From Trichosphaerium sp. ATCC 40318 (lineage: Eukaryota; Discosea; Flabellinia; Trichosidae), in NCBI GenBank assembly GCA_038496445.1, contig JALMLS010000500.1, positions 1 through 64,000 of the forward strand: a stretch of DNA of 64,000 bases, read 5' to 3'. This document shows positions 35,461-48,495 of the stretch, one piece after another. How positions within the stretch are numbered: position 1 is the first letter of the stretch; the number at the start of each line of letters is the position of its first letter. The notes under the pieces are model-generated. The model was not told the DNA's origin. It saw nothing but the letters and a program-made list of their open reading frames with translations, and did not search any database. The position numbers and the translations under genes were made by a program.

Positions 35461-36842
35461 TTAGTGACTCAGTATAAACGTAGCGTACTTGTACGATATT
35501 TGTTTATCATCTGGTAATCTCCAATATGGCGTTTTGTGCTGTTTAAAACCCATAACAATAAAGTGATGAAAAGGACATAGAAAATACGTTGAATTGGCAG
35601 AACGAGGGTAAGCGTTAGCATACCTTTCATTGTCAAAATCGCCAATAGTTTCATCATTTACAGCATTATGTAAATAGCCATACAAAGTATCCTGTGTATC
35701 ATTAACGGTTGTTTTAGGCATCATGTCAATTGGTAAATGATTATTGAAGTATCTTATTATTTTTTCAAATGATGTTGTTACTATAAACTTTTCTGGTTTC
35801 TTTCCAAGATAATAATCATACTGATCAATAAAAGTTCTTTTGTAAGGAATTATTGATTGATCTATCTTTATAATGAACTCTTCAACAGACCTTGAAAAAT
35901 AGTGTAATATCTTCATTGAATTAACACTATTAACCATCTTTGCAGTTCCTTTATTATCATAGCCACAAAGAACGTCTTCTTCGTGCTTCCATCCAGCACA
36001 TTGAATATCATGTATACCAACTCTTGTTGTACTTTCGGGACGAAAAATCGTTTTACCACAGCCAAACACATTCCTTTCTCTAGGTGCGTCTATTAACCCA
36101 TTGGAGCGTGCATGAAGCATCCCGCAGGTATTGACTACTGACCATTTTATAGATAAACCACATGCTGTATTATCATAAGGTAGATGTGGGTCCTCACGTT
36201 CTTGTTGTGGATCCTTTGTTCTTCTATTTTCATGTTCTTCCAAGAAGTTGTATGCTGCATTAATATCTGACCCGTCTTCTTCAGGGTTTTTGAGGTAATG
36301 AAGATACTCATCAGTATGAAGAACAATCATCCAATCTGAAGTATTACCATAGAAAAGATTGCAACTACAAGAGTATGTGAGTGTAACTAAAAGTGAACTT
36401 GTATATTATCATACTTGTTGTGTATAACTGTTAGCTTGTCATTAGTGACTTTCTCTTTAGAATTGCCATATAATGTTACTAGACCATGGTCAATAAAGTC
36501 TTTTAATTGTTCTGGTAGCTTAGATGAATCATGGTTATTATCAAACAGAAAGATATGATCAACACCAGCCAAGATGTTCCAAACAACCCATTGCCTTATT
36601 CTGTATTCGTTTTTTGTTGGTGCACATGCACCGAATCTGTATGTTTTGTTTTTCAAGCTGGCATCTACTGTATCTGTTAAGAGGTTCCAGTTGATTTTGT
36701 TGTATGCAAATTCGCCTCTTTTTGTTTGCAACGTTCTTAGTGTTGTACTTGATCTTGAAGCACATAAGTAGTATACAGTACTCGCTAATAGCACTAGCAT
36801 CCAAAGTAACAGTACTTTACGCCTATTGCTCATTGTGTGCAT
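35461..36842 (-). CDS. type II membrane glycosyltransferase (GT92/DUF23-like)
   Basis: Two exons. From ATG 36840-36842: MHTMSNRRKVLLLWMLVLLA starts a short cytosolic tail and a signal-anchor (about residues 9-28), typical of Golgi enzymes. The catalytic part has GACAPTKNEYRIRQWVVWN, AGVDHIFLFDNNHDSSKLPE, DHGLVTLYG, then after a ~55-bp intron DWMIVLHTDEYLHYLKNPEE, whose HTDEYLH corresponds to the D-x-D/E metal site, and later NVFGCGKTIFRPESTTRVGI with IHDIQCAGW. These are the signatures of the family that includes DUF23/GT92 enzymes, which transfer galactose to glycans in worms and plants. Donor and acceptor sugars cannot be read. It ends at TAA 35461-35463. Confidence 0.83.
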
Positions 36843-37104
36843 TCAAGATGATGAATTGACGTAGATTGTATTCAAATCACTTCACAACACACTTCTGAGT
36901 TAGGTTACGCATTTAGAACACCTTTTATCGTAACAGGACGTGCAATCAAATACTTGTTTCAAACTCGAGATTCTGTCCATGACTTGCTTTGATTTTAGTG
37001 TATAAAAACAAAGCCAGTTCATATTACAAAATTTCCGTTAGAAATTCTTCAAATAAGTGCGCTACAGTTCTAACAAAACAAGTGCCTTTTGGAATTTTAT
37101 TTCG
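36843..37104. other. intergenic stretch
   Basis: 5' flank of the glycosyltransferase and 3' flank of the acyltransferase gene, AT-rich; nothing recognised. Confidence 0.4.
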
Positions 37105-38537
37105 TTATTGAGATTTCTTATCAGATATTGCTTCGAGTGTTTCAGGATCTTCTACGTACTTACGTATGAGTTTTCCAAGCTTTGCTGCCTATGTAAATAA
37201 TTTAGTAATCAATACAGGCCAACAAACTGACCTGAAAGCCGTCCAAGTATCTGTGGTCAAGGGTGACATTGAGGTTCATACGTGGCCTAAGTTATATGAT
37301 CAGTAACTGGAACAACATAATCTTAGTACCTTATTACTATTTCTCCTTCATGTGCAACTACTTTATCAGAAATAGCACCAACAAGAATGACACAAGGTGT
37401 ATGAAAAAATGGGGAAAATGGAGCATACTACAAAGCTAGTTAGTTCTCTTGTGGAAAACAGCATTTCCAGCGAAGTTCGCTTGTGCATACCGCTTCATCA
37501 ATACCCATAGAGCCCATATTAGTTACTACAACAGTTCCAAAAGGGAATCTTTTGATACCAACGGCCTTTAATCAACAAAGTAAATAAAAACGATTCATAA
37601 CAATTCTTGAGATGATTTTTTTTTGGACGTACAGACAAATCTAAGCCAACCGCACTCGCCAAGAAACCTCCCATATGGACTACTGGTCGTAATAAAAATG
37701 TAGGCAAGAGTCTAAAAAATCACGTGAGCGAGTCCGTTCTAGATATTCGAAAAACACAAAAAAGGGTTTACCTGGCGAGGTTGACGCTCTTGTTAAAGTC
37801 CTTGTCTTTTCCAGCACGTAGTTTGGTTACGTGAGCTGTCATTTCATCTATAAACGCATCCATAGATTTACTAGAAAAGCAATTAAAGCAAGAGGAAAAT
37901 GAAGAAAAAACAAATGGATCCTCACTTGTCAAGGTCTGAAATTGTGACTCCTACAAGGTTATCACCACCTTCTACTGTAGCCAATATAGATATATCTGCC
38001 GTCTAGAGCAAAACTGAGACACGTTCTCAAAGTAAAGCCTTTGAAAATGTGATGGTTTTTTCTGACTGAGAAAGCCGACACGTACTTTTTTAGGCAAGTA
38101 TCGGCCCCATAAGATACGCCCGTTGAATCTTGGCATGGTTTTTATTGTGTGGGCGACCGCTTTGCCTTTTGGGTAATGTTAGTATTTTTGTTGTTGTGTA
38201 CGTTGCGTACTTATGACGTGCGTGGCGGTAACTTTTTTGCCTGTGGTGTCTCTGTACTTTTTTATGTACTTGAGTAAATTGGTACAGTCGATTTCTAGCT
38301 TAGTGTAGATATTCGAATCTGATTGTGCTGACCATGTTGATATGGCTATTTTTTGTCTGAGTTCGTTAGTGTCAATGAGAAAAAGCTTTAAATCGAAAAT
38401 AAATACCTCACGCTCATTCCAGTAGATGTAAAACGCCATAAGAACGCAATGAACGCAATAATCACTGGCCAGAATATTATCGCGGGTAGAATAGAGTATA
38501 GAGCGTAGGTAACAATCGCAGCTGTTAACCAACCCAT
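37105..38537 (-). CDS. membrane-anchored 2-oxoacid dehydrogenase acyltransferase-fold protein
   Basis: Read in the frame starting at ATG 38535-38537, exon 1 is strongly hydrophobic (MGWLTAAIVTYALYSILPAI, then FWPVIIAFIAFLW): two transmembrane helices. After an intron the catalytic domain starts RQKIAISTWSAQSDSNIYTK and continues YRDTTGKKVTATHV, MPRFNGRILWGRYLPKK, ADISILATVEGGDNLVGVTI, FLLRPVVHMGGFLASAVGLD, FGTVVVTNMGSMGIDEA and MNLNVTLDHRYLDGFQAAKL. The DHRxxDG motif is the catalytic His motif of dihydrolipoyl acyltransferases (E2) and chloramphenicol acetyltransferase. No lipoyl or peripheral-subunit-binding domain is present, so it is not an ordinary E2. It ends EAISDKKSQ at 37105. About nine exons. 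The substrate is unknown. Confidence 0.82.
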
Positions 38538-38846
38538 AACGAACTCTTACAGACTGTCTCAAAATGAAAGGTGATTGATTCGAATGAACGATTTTATAAA
38601 GTCAATGTCATTCAGCTGTGAAGCCAATGGGCGAATTCAAAGGCCTCTAAACAAATGTGGATTGTCAAAACGTTGTGTGGGTTTCGAAGTAGTACACATA
38701 CTTTGACCTAAGTGTACAACTTTACTCACGTGATATTCCTCTTTAATGTTTTTGCTAATGGGGTTGAATTTGAAATGCTGATGCATGTGTTTGGTTGCAG
38801 GCAGCTTAGAAGGAGTTGTGAAGGACGTAGTGGATCGCGTGGGGAA

Positions 38847-41825
38847 ATGTTAAAACTTAGTGAAGAAACGCTGCTCGACCTTTTGCATAAACTAGTGTTA
38901 AAATTGTCTTTCTCTTCTAGTGAAGAAATTAAATCAATAGCACTTTCCTGTAAGTTTGTACTTTAGCTGAGCGCTACTATGCAGAGTATCCTAACTTTAG
39001 ATTTTGTGTTGCATTGAATTGTTAAAGGAAGATCACGTGATAGTTAGCCGAGCTGTCCAAGTACCAAGATGCTTGCTGGTACCTGCCACTGTAAATAGCA
39101 CTTGGCTATGTACTGTTTTGACCAATGTCGACCATTTAACTGATTGTATTTCTACAGTGATGCTGCAATCAAAGGTACATGCTTACTTGGGATGTAACGA
39201 ACCCAAATATAGATTAAAATCGAGTAATAGATCCTTAAGGATGCAAAGGAGCACTTGAAAATCGATAATGTAGTCGTTAGCCAAACGAAGTCACTAACAG
39301 ACTCTAAAACATTTTCTGGGTACTTGGCGGTTCTAGAAACAGTACGTTATTGGCTTCTAATAGTAATCCCATCAATTCGCGAACAATTTGTTGAAAATAA
39401 ACAATTGGAGTGTTAAAAACTTATAAGGACGGACAATACGTTATTGCTTGGACGTCATACTACAGAAATTCCAATCTCAGTGATCAAACTGAATGGCTTG
39501 ACGTTGGCACGGGTGAAGACGTAACTGCGAGTACGTTCCAATTGCTTACAGCCTTTTGGGCGTTACCCGATTTATTTTCTGTGCCATTTGTCATTTACTC
39601 GGTATTAGCTGATGCAAAACGCGCAAATGCACAAAACAAAGGTGATTGCAATCAAACCCAAGTCGCCAAAGGTAACAAAAATCACCTGTCACTTTCTCGA
39701 GCTTACTATTAATTCTCAGATTATGAGATACGATTACCACTATCAACAATCAAGTAACCATTTACAGCTTGTACGGTTTTACTTACTACTGTACAGGACA
39801 GTTAGGACTTCAATACCACCTCTTGGATCAGGTTATGCACGTCTCATCTTCATGACAAATGATCAAGTGCCACATCAGTTCTTTTTCAAAAATAGAACGT
39901 CGGTAAAGCAATTCATGGACGAATTACGAAACTACACATATGTCACAAGGTAATAATGAAAGCCTATAATAGCTTAATGATAATATTAAGTATTAAACTA
40001 GGTCTCATGATGATTCACACTTGTATTACTTGAATGACTCCTCAGATCCTTTTCGTCGTAGTGTTCTCACTCTACTCAACAATCCAAATAATATGGATTA
40101 CGGTTCTAGACATGGTGATAATTCTTGGGATGTATTTGGAGTTAAGATGCTGTCAAAGTTTTCTAAGGTCACCGGATTCTCTAAAGGTAAGTATTAGTTT
40201 ACATACGATTTTATTAATTAAGTTAGATTTATGGATAGATAAGATGTCATTGACTCCTACTCAACCATCAACCAGTAGCAATACAGTTCCTGTATCAAGC
40301 AGTTTAGGATCTTTTGAGTTACTTCAAGATGAACTGACTGATTCAGCAGCTGTTAAAGTGCGATTACATATGTTACATTTAATCTTTCTTATTTCGGTTA
40401 GACTGCGATGAAGATTTCCAACACTGTTCCAAGAGGCAAACCTCTCACTGCAACTCAATGGAAAAAGAGTTTTGACAAAGAGGGTAGGTTAACCAACCCT
40501 ACTAGCATTCGTGCGACTATAGCTTTAGGAGTACGAAAAAGCACATGCATAATTCCAGGTTAACTTTTCTGTAAGGGAATGGATCCTTCAATTCGTGAGG
40601 AAGTCTGGAAGTACTTATTGAAGTACTATCCTTGGGACTCAACAAAAGCCCAGAGAACCGAATTACGTATAAAGAAGGCGTATGCAATGTATGTAACCGT
40701 ATGTAGTGTTAAATGTTATGTAGGAAAGAATATGAAGCATACAAGGGTCAGTGGACGACAATCACTGCTGAGCAAGAAACACATCACTCCAAATTTAGAC
40801 AAAAGCGTCACCGTATAGGTATGTAACCACTGGTACTATTTTATTCTTACTTTGAGTATAGAAAAGGATGTTTGGAGAACAGACAGGGAACATCCACTTT
40901 ATAAGGACAAAGAAGGAGAAGGCTTAAAAACCCTCTATGATATTCTCATGACTTATTGTTTCTTCAACTGGGATTTAGGTATAACTATCTGACACCCTTT
41001 TAAAGTACTAAGTCAATATCCAGGATATGTACAAGGCATGAATGACTTGCTGTCGCCTCTTTTGATATTAATGAAGAATCCTACGGATACTTTTTGGTGC
41101 TTTAAGGGATTGATGGACGAGATGGTAGTACAGTTTATCTATTTTCTGTGAACTAACGACTGTAGGCCAAAAATTTCGATAAAGATCAAATTGGTATGCG
41201 TACACAGCTCATGCAATTGTCAAGACTTGTGCGTGTATTGGATAGGCAACTATACGATTACCTAGGTACGACGCATTTGAAATAGAACTTGTGGGTTTTT
41301 TTTGGTCTTTTCTCACTTTTTTATGTTTCTAGAGAAAGTTGAATGTTTAAATATGTTCTACTGCTTCCGTTGGATACTCATTGCTTTTAAACGTGAATTT
41401 GCAAGTTCTCAAGTTGCTATCATTTGGGAGGTAGCTGACTTTTGTGATTTTTATTCTTTGGTAAAGTTAACACTTCTGTTAGAGTTGTTGGGCTCATACT
41501 TGCCCTCACATGCATTTATTTGTAGCAGCTGCTATTCTAATTAAATTTCGTGGTGTTATAATGACCCAAGAGATGAAATTTGATAACTTACTTCAAGTAC
41601 GAGTGCTTGTTTTATATCAATGCTCGTTTTAACTTATTTTTGATAGTTCACAAATGGTTTGGCACGTAAGTTGGATCATATTGGTCTCCTTGAATCCGCT
41701 GAAGGTCTCTACCTGTCGTTTTTGAAGGAAGACGATGCAATAAAGGTAACAACAGCATAAATCAAAAAAGTATCAAAAGTTAATGGGTTTTTAAGGAACG
41801 TGTCTTCGACGTAGATAAGCAGTGA
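38847..41825 (+). CDS. TBC-domain Rab GTPase-activating protein (TBC1D15/GYP7-like)
   Basis: The central part matches the TBC1D15/16/17 N-terminal domain: SKTFSGYLAVLET joined to DGQYVIAWTSYYRNSN, then GSGYARLIFMTNDQVPHQFF and FMDELRNYTYVTR. The TBC domain has GRLTNPTSIRATIALG, MDPSIREEVWKYLLKYYPWD, EKDVWRTDREHPLY (arginine finger in the IxxDxxR position), GYVQGMNDLLSPLLIL (glutamine finger in YxQG), TFWCFKGLMDEM and NMFYCFRWILIAFKREF, so both catalytic residues are present. It ends VFDVDKQ at TGA 41823-41825. The 5' part (38847-39335: LSEETLLDLLHKLVLKLSFS; LKEDHVIVSRAVQVPRCLL) splices in frame but I do not recognise it; the true start could be further upstream, near 38605. The protein should switch off a late-endosomal or related Rab. 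Confidence 0.8.
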
Positions 41826-42255
41826 GTACAATGCTGCTACAACCCTCTAGCCACTGTAATCACTATAAACACTTTTTTATTTTCCCACAATTACCAAATC
41901 ATGTGAGCACTTGTACTTGGTTAATTGGTTGTTATGACATTTGTCTAACTGTGACCAACTAATGTAATTATCTGTCGCAAATAACGACGCTAAAAGCTTG
42001 ACCTGTACTAGTATTAGGCGATCCATTAGCGACATTCAAGGTTTAACGGCTCGTCTGAGGAGACTAATCAATAGCCGGGTAAAACAATCATACATAACCC
42101 TCGAAGTTATGTCTAGTCTATTGGTATGTGGTTTTGTGCTGTTGGAAGCAAATGAGACATGTTAAGTTTTTTTTCGCTTATTTCAAATTAGCACAGATTT
42201 GCCGCGCAACGTACAACGAACGAATTAATCATAGCGTATTTATTAACGTATATAG
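41826..42255. other. intergenic stretch with a possible alternative 3' end of the TBC gene
   Basis: At the TBC stop, GCA|GTGAGTAC could serve as a donor and skip the stop to an exon near 42016-42078 (RRSISDIQGLTARLRRLINS). I see no independent gene; the 5' flank of the polymerase gene lies here. Confidence 0.35.
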
Positions 42256-45200
42256 ATGTCGAAGACGCGTTCTGGGCGAACAATTAATGAGAAACGCCAT
42301 AAATCGGCGTTAGAAGACCTAGCCGCTGTCAGAAGTGGTGGTGCAAGCCGTCTGGATACTTTGGAGGTAATTTACATGTTAACATAACGGTTACTAACAC
42401 AAAACAAGCTTGATGATACTTCAGTACTCGTAGAACTCAACGACGATGAGTTCCAGAAACACGTTCAAAAGCGGCGCACGGATAACTTCAGAACAGTCGT
42501 TGATGACGTTGGTACGTTAAACCATGTGCTGAATACGCGACAGGATGACCTGACGCCTATTGTAGAGGGAGAATATACGGATATTGGCGGGGAAGATATA
42601 TACTACACAGAAGGAGATGAGTACTCCGACGACGAGGATGTAGCGCCAACAAAACGCGGGAAGCGCAAACGTAAGTTTCCCCTTTATAAAACATTGAACG
42701 CTATTCAAACCTTACCACAACGATAGGGAATACTGCCAAACTCACAGCAGAGCAGCTTAAAAAGAAGCGTAGGCTTGAGAAGAAAAGAGAGGCAAACCGT
42801 ACGCCTAGTAAACAATTGGAACAGATGTGGTATAAACAAGTTCAACATAAGACCACTAAGAAGGTACGTTGGCGCCTTTTTCTTGTTCCAAAATCAGAGA
42901 TTTAACAAAAACCGGTTGAACGTCCTTGTTTCGTTAGTCGTATTCACTTCGCTTGTAGGTAATTAAACCAGAGCCTCCTTCATACTCGTCAGCTTTCTCA
43001 AACGAAAACACCGATCTCAATGCTATGTACAGCCAAATGTACAGTAATCCACACGGTACCAAGAAGTCTACAAAAGGCAAGAAAGGCAAAACGAAACGTG
43101 GTAAAAAACCAAAACGGATGGGCGTATACGCTTCACAAGATAGCCTCAATAGTTCAATATCAAACTTGTCTGTAAGTGGCGATAGCGTATCTAGCAGTAA
43201 AGCAATGGACATAGAGCCAAAGACACAAGCATCTCCTAAACCGCAACAAGCAAAAAAGCCAGTGAAACAACCAGTAAAACAGGTACAGTATTCACTAAAC
43301 GTGATTTGGATCAAAACTTACATTTTTTTTTTAAATAGGTTGTACGCGTTGATAAGAAACCTGTTCTGGTCGCTAAGAAGCCTGCCTCGAAACCTAGTGC
43401 TCCTAAATCAGCTTACGATGTTTCTGCAAAGCCTGTTGCTGCATCAAGCGCCGGTGCCTTTGCTGCAGAAGATGATAAATTCGAACAAACTGGCGAAGAT
43501 TTCTTCCAAGTCGCTGGTTCAATATCTAATACTCCAACTCAAAAGAGTAAGTTTTTGTCTCTCACAAAAAAAACCGTCACGCTCATTTCCTCGTTTCTAG
43601 GCAAAGCTAGCTTCCGTTCTTTACCTGCTCCATTGAATGAGCAAGGATTAATGCACATGTACTGGATAGATATGCAACAAGATAAAAGACAAAGAGGTTT
43701 GTGGACTTTTCTTTTTTCTTGTTTTTTTTTTAAATAGGGTCATTCAAGTATGATTATTTACGACTTTATTAGATACTGTCCACATTTTTGGTAAAGTGTA
43801 CAGTGATACTACACGCCAATGGGTATCATGCTGTGTTCACGTTACAAACATTGAACGTACACTCCTAATAGCTCCAAGAAAGTTTCCAGAACAAATTAAT
43901 GAAGAAAAGTCTGCAGATTCTAGGGAATGCTACTTTGGTACTTTTTTAGCGAATTGTTTTAGTGAAATTGCTTGCAGTGACTTACATTTTTATGCTATAG
44001 ATAAGCTAAACTTGGCCGCTGATAGGCCTGTGGATATAAATAAAGATGTTTTGGGTGAATTTAACCTCATCAGACAAAAGCACAGAATTGGAAATGTCAT
44101 GTCAAAAATTGTAAAGAGAAAGTATGCTTTTGAAATAGAGGGTACGCAATACTCTTCGGGGTTTTTTACCAGCCTTTTTTTTGCCTCTTTATTGCGATTC
44201 TTAGAAACCTCGTAATTTTGTTTCTCTATTCTTTTTTGCTATTCTAGTTCTCACAGCTAGCCTAGATGTTGAGCAAGGAGAATCAGAATATGTCAAAGTT
44301 ATTTACTCTGGAAAAGACGCTCAAATTGACCAAAAATACCTTACTGGTAACACATACTCTCGTATCTTTGGTTCCCAGACAAGCGCGCTTGAATCATTGA
44401 TTGTAAAGCGTAAGATTAAGGGACCAAGCTGGCTTGTTCTACGCAAACCAAAAAGAGCTACATCGCTTGTTTCATGGTGTAAGATGGAACTTACACTTGA
44501 TGATCCTAGAGCTATAGCTGTATCTGAAGAACAACCAAAGCCTCCACCACTTGTTGTCATGTCACTAAAGGTCACACCAGCCTTCAACCGAGATAAAAAC
44601 CAAAACGAAGTGTGCTGCGTCACTGGATTATATCACACTGCAGGTTCGTTTTATTACCATTTTTTTTATTGCTAGTCAGCCTTTCTTTGTCTTCTGACAA
44701 GCATCTAGTGAACCCTGATGAGATTCTTTCGAATCCTAAACGTGGTATTCGCTATTTCACAGCAGTAAGGCGCCTACCTAAGGTCAGCTTTCCACATGAC
44801 TTTGAATCAAATGTGAAACGTCAAAAGAAAAATATTGAAGTTCACAGAAACGAGGCTAGTATGCTCAATTCTCTAATGGGTGCGTTGCTCTTTTGAGAAA
44901 ATTTTTTGTTCTTTGGACATTTTCTTCTGTGCCTATTTTGCTTTCTTATAGTTTTCCCTAGCATCCATCATTACTGTAGACCCTGATGTAGTAGTTGGAC
45001 ACAATTTTATTGGTTTTGATTTAGATGTACTCTTGCATCGTATGAGACACTGTAAAGTAGCCAATTGGGATCAACTAGGTCGCTTACGTCGTTCTACAAT
45101 GCCACGTCTTCAAAAAGGTAAGAAATATTCAACACTTTTTGGTCCCTTTGTCAAAGAAGTGGTGCCGTGACAGCTGTGTTGGTGAACCTTTTTATGCTTA

Positions 45201-48200
45201 TATTTTATGCTTTAGGTGCTGGTGGAACATCAGACTCAAACGCATCTGAGAAAGAAGTAATGGCAGGTCGTTTGATTTGTGATACTTGGGTATCTTCAAA
45301 AGAATTCGCACCAAAGTCCTCCAACTACAAACTCGCCACACTTGCTAGAAGCCAGCTTGGTATCAAAAGGTACTTACTACTCAACATTCTCTCGATGGGT
45401 TCTTTCTGTTTTCTTGCTGTATCTCTTCTTATAGCTGTTCTAGGAGAGAAATCGAGAACGATAAGATTGTCAACTACTACCAAACATCAAAATCTCTCAT
45501 GTTCCTTTGCGAGCACAACTCAAATGATGCTTACTTATCTTTCCTTCTAATGAACAAACTCAATGTCTTGCCTCTCACAAAACAACTCACAACACTCTGT
45601 GGTAATAGATGGAATAGATCTCTTAGCTCAGTAGGTTCAGAGCGTGTTGAGTACCTATTGCTTCATGAATTCCATGCCTTGAAATACGTTGTTCCTGATA
45701 AGGAGTACTTATCCAGAAAAGGTACCCTTCATCTCTCCTTGTTTGCATTTCTTTGCTTCATTTTTAAACCATGTAATGTCTTACACGTTGTTTGTAGAAT
45801 GGGCAAAGAGAAAGGGCGCCAAATTGGTCGGTGGTAAAGTCCTAGAGCCAAAGAGCGGTCTATATGATAAATGTGTTCTCTTGCTTGATTTCAACAGTTT
45901 GTATCCAAGTATCATTCTGGAGTACAACATTTGCTTTACAACTGTTGAGCGTATATCATGTGCTTCTGATAAGCATGATACAACAACATGGGAAGCTGCT
46001 GAACCTGGTCCAACAGTAGAAACTGGTATACTGCCTCGTGTAATTGGAAACTTGGTGCGTTTTTTTCTTCAATTTCTCTTTTTTTTCTTATGTTGGACTA
46101 TCTCTGACGTTCTTCCTTTAGTTGAAGTCTCGTGGTGTAGCAAAGAAGATGCTTAAATCTGCAACAGAACCATCTAAAAAGCAACAATACAACACACAAC
46201 AATTGGCGCTTAAACTCGTAGCAAATAGCATCTACGGTTGTCTCGGTTTTACCAACTCAAGGTAAGCTATTTGTTTGCTAAGGAAAAAATAGCAAGATCT
46301 CATCTTCTCTTAGGTTCTACGCAAAGCCTTTGGCTTCCCTCATTACTGGCAAAGGTCGTGCAGCCCTAGACAAATGTAAAACGGTCGCAGAAGAGCAACT
46401 AGGTCTTAACGTATGTATTTTTCTTTACTTAAAGCCTTCCAATGTTCTACATAAACTTAACTCGGTCATTAGGTAATTTATGGTGATACTGATTCCATTA
46501 TGGTTTACACAGGTCTAACAGACCTTGTCGAAGTCAAAAAACTTGCCCGTGTTGTCATTGACGCAATCAACGAGTCATACAAGCACATTGAACTTGACAT
46601 GGATGGTATCTTTAAACGCATGCTTCTTCTAAAGAAAAAGGTACCTCGACTTTACCTCTTACCTCACATCACTCAGCTTTGCTTGTACTCACCTATTCGT
46701 TAGAAATATGCATCTCTTATGATTACTGAACATCCTGGTAACAAAATTACAACGTATCGCGAATGTAAAGGTTTGGATTTGGTCCGTCGTGATTGGTGTG
46801 TTCTAAGTAAAGAAATGGGTTCTAAGATTCTTGATGATATCCTTTCTGACAAAAATGGTGATGAAGTTGTTGAAAGCATTCACACCTACCTTACTGATAT
46901 TGTACACCTTTTACTCAATAGTAGTTTTTCTGTCGCACACGCAAAGTACTGACCACTATTTTTAGGGCGAAAAAATCCGCACGGCAAAATTCCATTGTCT
47001 AAATATGTTGTAACAAAGAGTCTCACTAAAGCTCCAAAAGACTATGCTCACCCAGAACAACATCCCCATGTTGTTGTCGCTCAGCGTGCACAAAAAAATG
47101 GCAAACCTGTTCGTGTAGGTGATCATATTGAATATGTCATTATTGAAGACAAAGACACGAGTCATATAGCCCAAAGGTACACCTTTTCGACTTTGTTTAA
47201 TGTTTCAGTTTGTTGATATTTATGATAGGGCTCGTTCACCGGAAGAGGTTGCAAAATCTCAAGGTAAAATGGGTATTGATATTAACTGGTATATTACCTC
47301 CCAACTATTGCCTCCAAGTACGATTTTGACTTCGAGAAAAAACCTAAAAGCTTCGAAAAAGCTAACTCTTGCTCCCTAGCTTCTCGTCTATGTGAGTACC
47401 TTGAGGGAACTTCTCATAGACAACTCGCTATTGCTCTTGGTGTTGATCCTGCTAAATACACAGCAAACACTTCAAGCACATCAGGTACTTCATTGCTCTC
47501 CAGTCTAAAGACTTTTTTTTTTTTGGCTTTGTAAAATGTTGTTTGTCTTCTTGTTTGACGTTATTCTAGAGTATCTTCCTAGAGGCAATGTTAACGACAC
47601 AATTAAATACAGAAATTGTGAGAAAGTTGTTCTTGTTAATCCAAAAACACGTGAAGAGCATGAGTTCAAAGGTGTTATGGATCCTCGATTTTTCTCTGAT
47701 CCTAGTGGCACTTTGCTTTTCTCTGGTAACCCCTTTTGACTTCTTACTCTAAAGCACTTATTAACTCTCTTCCAAATAGATGGTACTCCAATATCTGCTG
47801 GACGATTACTTAATGCGTTACAGATGCTTGCAAGAAAGCACTTGTACGTTATATTTTTTTGATACTATTTTTTTTTGGAGTACAAGTGTGTTTGAGGCGC
47901 TAACTTTATTCTTCTTTAAGGAAAATGTACTATGACTACAACATGGTTTCTACAGAGCCTACAATGAGGGTAAATACGCCTAACTTTATCTGGAAGAATG
48001 GTACTGCACAAAATTTTTGTTTCAAGGAAACAATACTAACCGAAAACGTTTAGATCGACCAAAAGTCATTGTTGATGGCACCCCAGTCATTGTCACCAAA
48101 GAGTACCCTGCAGTAAAGCTCCACTTACAACTTGAGTACATGTATAATATGTTCAATATTGAGCGCAAGCGACAACGTGAAACTAACGCGGGTACGCATA

Positions 48201-48495
48201 ATATTTTTTTTCATTTTTTTCCTTCTTGGAGAGTTACTTGCTTTTTTGGATACTGATTGCTCTCTTCTTTAGGTGCTTGGTCTAATTTCGAAAAAAGACT
48301 CGATGTTACTACAAAACACATCTTCGCTCAATGTGGCAAGGCTGTCAATGCGTATGCTTTGATTTTTTGTGTTTTTTTTACCTTCCTGTTGTGAAATTCT
48401 TAATTTATTCTTGCTTTAGGCATTTGAGCAAGAATGCTTTCCACTGGGTATCTTTGGGTAAACTATTTGGAGATATTTACCCTTCCGATATGTAA
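42256..48495 (+). CDS. POLA1: DNA polymerase alpha catalytic subunit
   Basis: Family B replicative polymerase that extends primase RNA primers. From ATG 42256-42258: [20 protein letters not shown], the acidic/basic N-terminal region, then [58 protein letters not shown], motif [20 protein letters not shown], motif [21 protein letters not shown] and motif [12 protein letters not shown]. Exons and frames are consistent throughout; it ends [12 protein letters not shown] at TAA 48493-48495. The pol-alpha C-terminal domain is present by length and by local similarity ([25 protein letters not shown]), but the eight cysteines that normally form its two metal-binding modules are not there. That domain usually binds the B subunit. 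About 20 introns. All catalytic aspartates are intact. Confidence 0.95.

Noticed and set aside
35225-35464. 79-codon hydrophobic frame after the scaffold gene
   Set aside because: Composition follows the T-rich strand; probably 3' untranslated sequence between convergent genes.
38712-39414. Separate small gene ending FVENKQLEC upstream of the TBC gene
   Set aside because: Splicing at GAAACA|GTACGT to TTATAAG|GACGGA continues the TBC1D15-type N-terminal domain in frame, so the stretch is more likely part of that gene.
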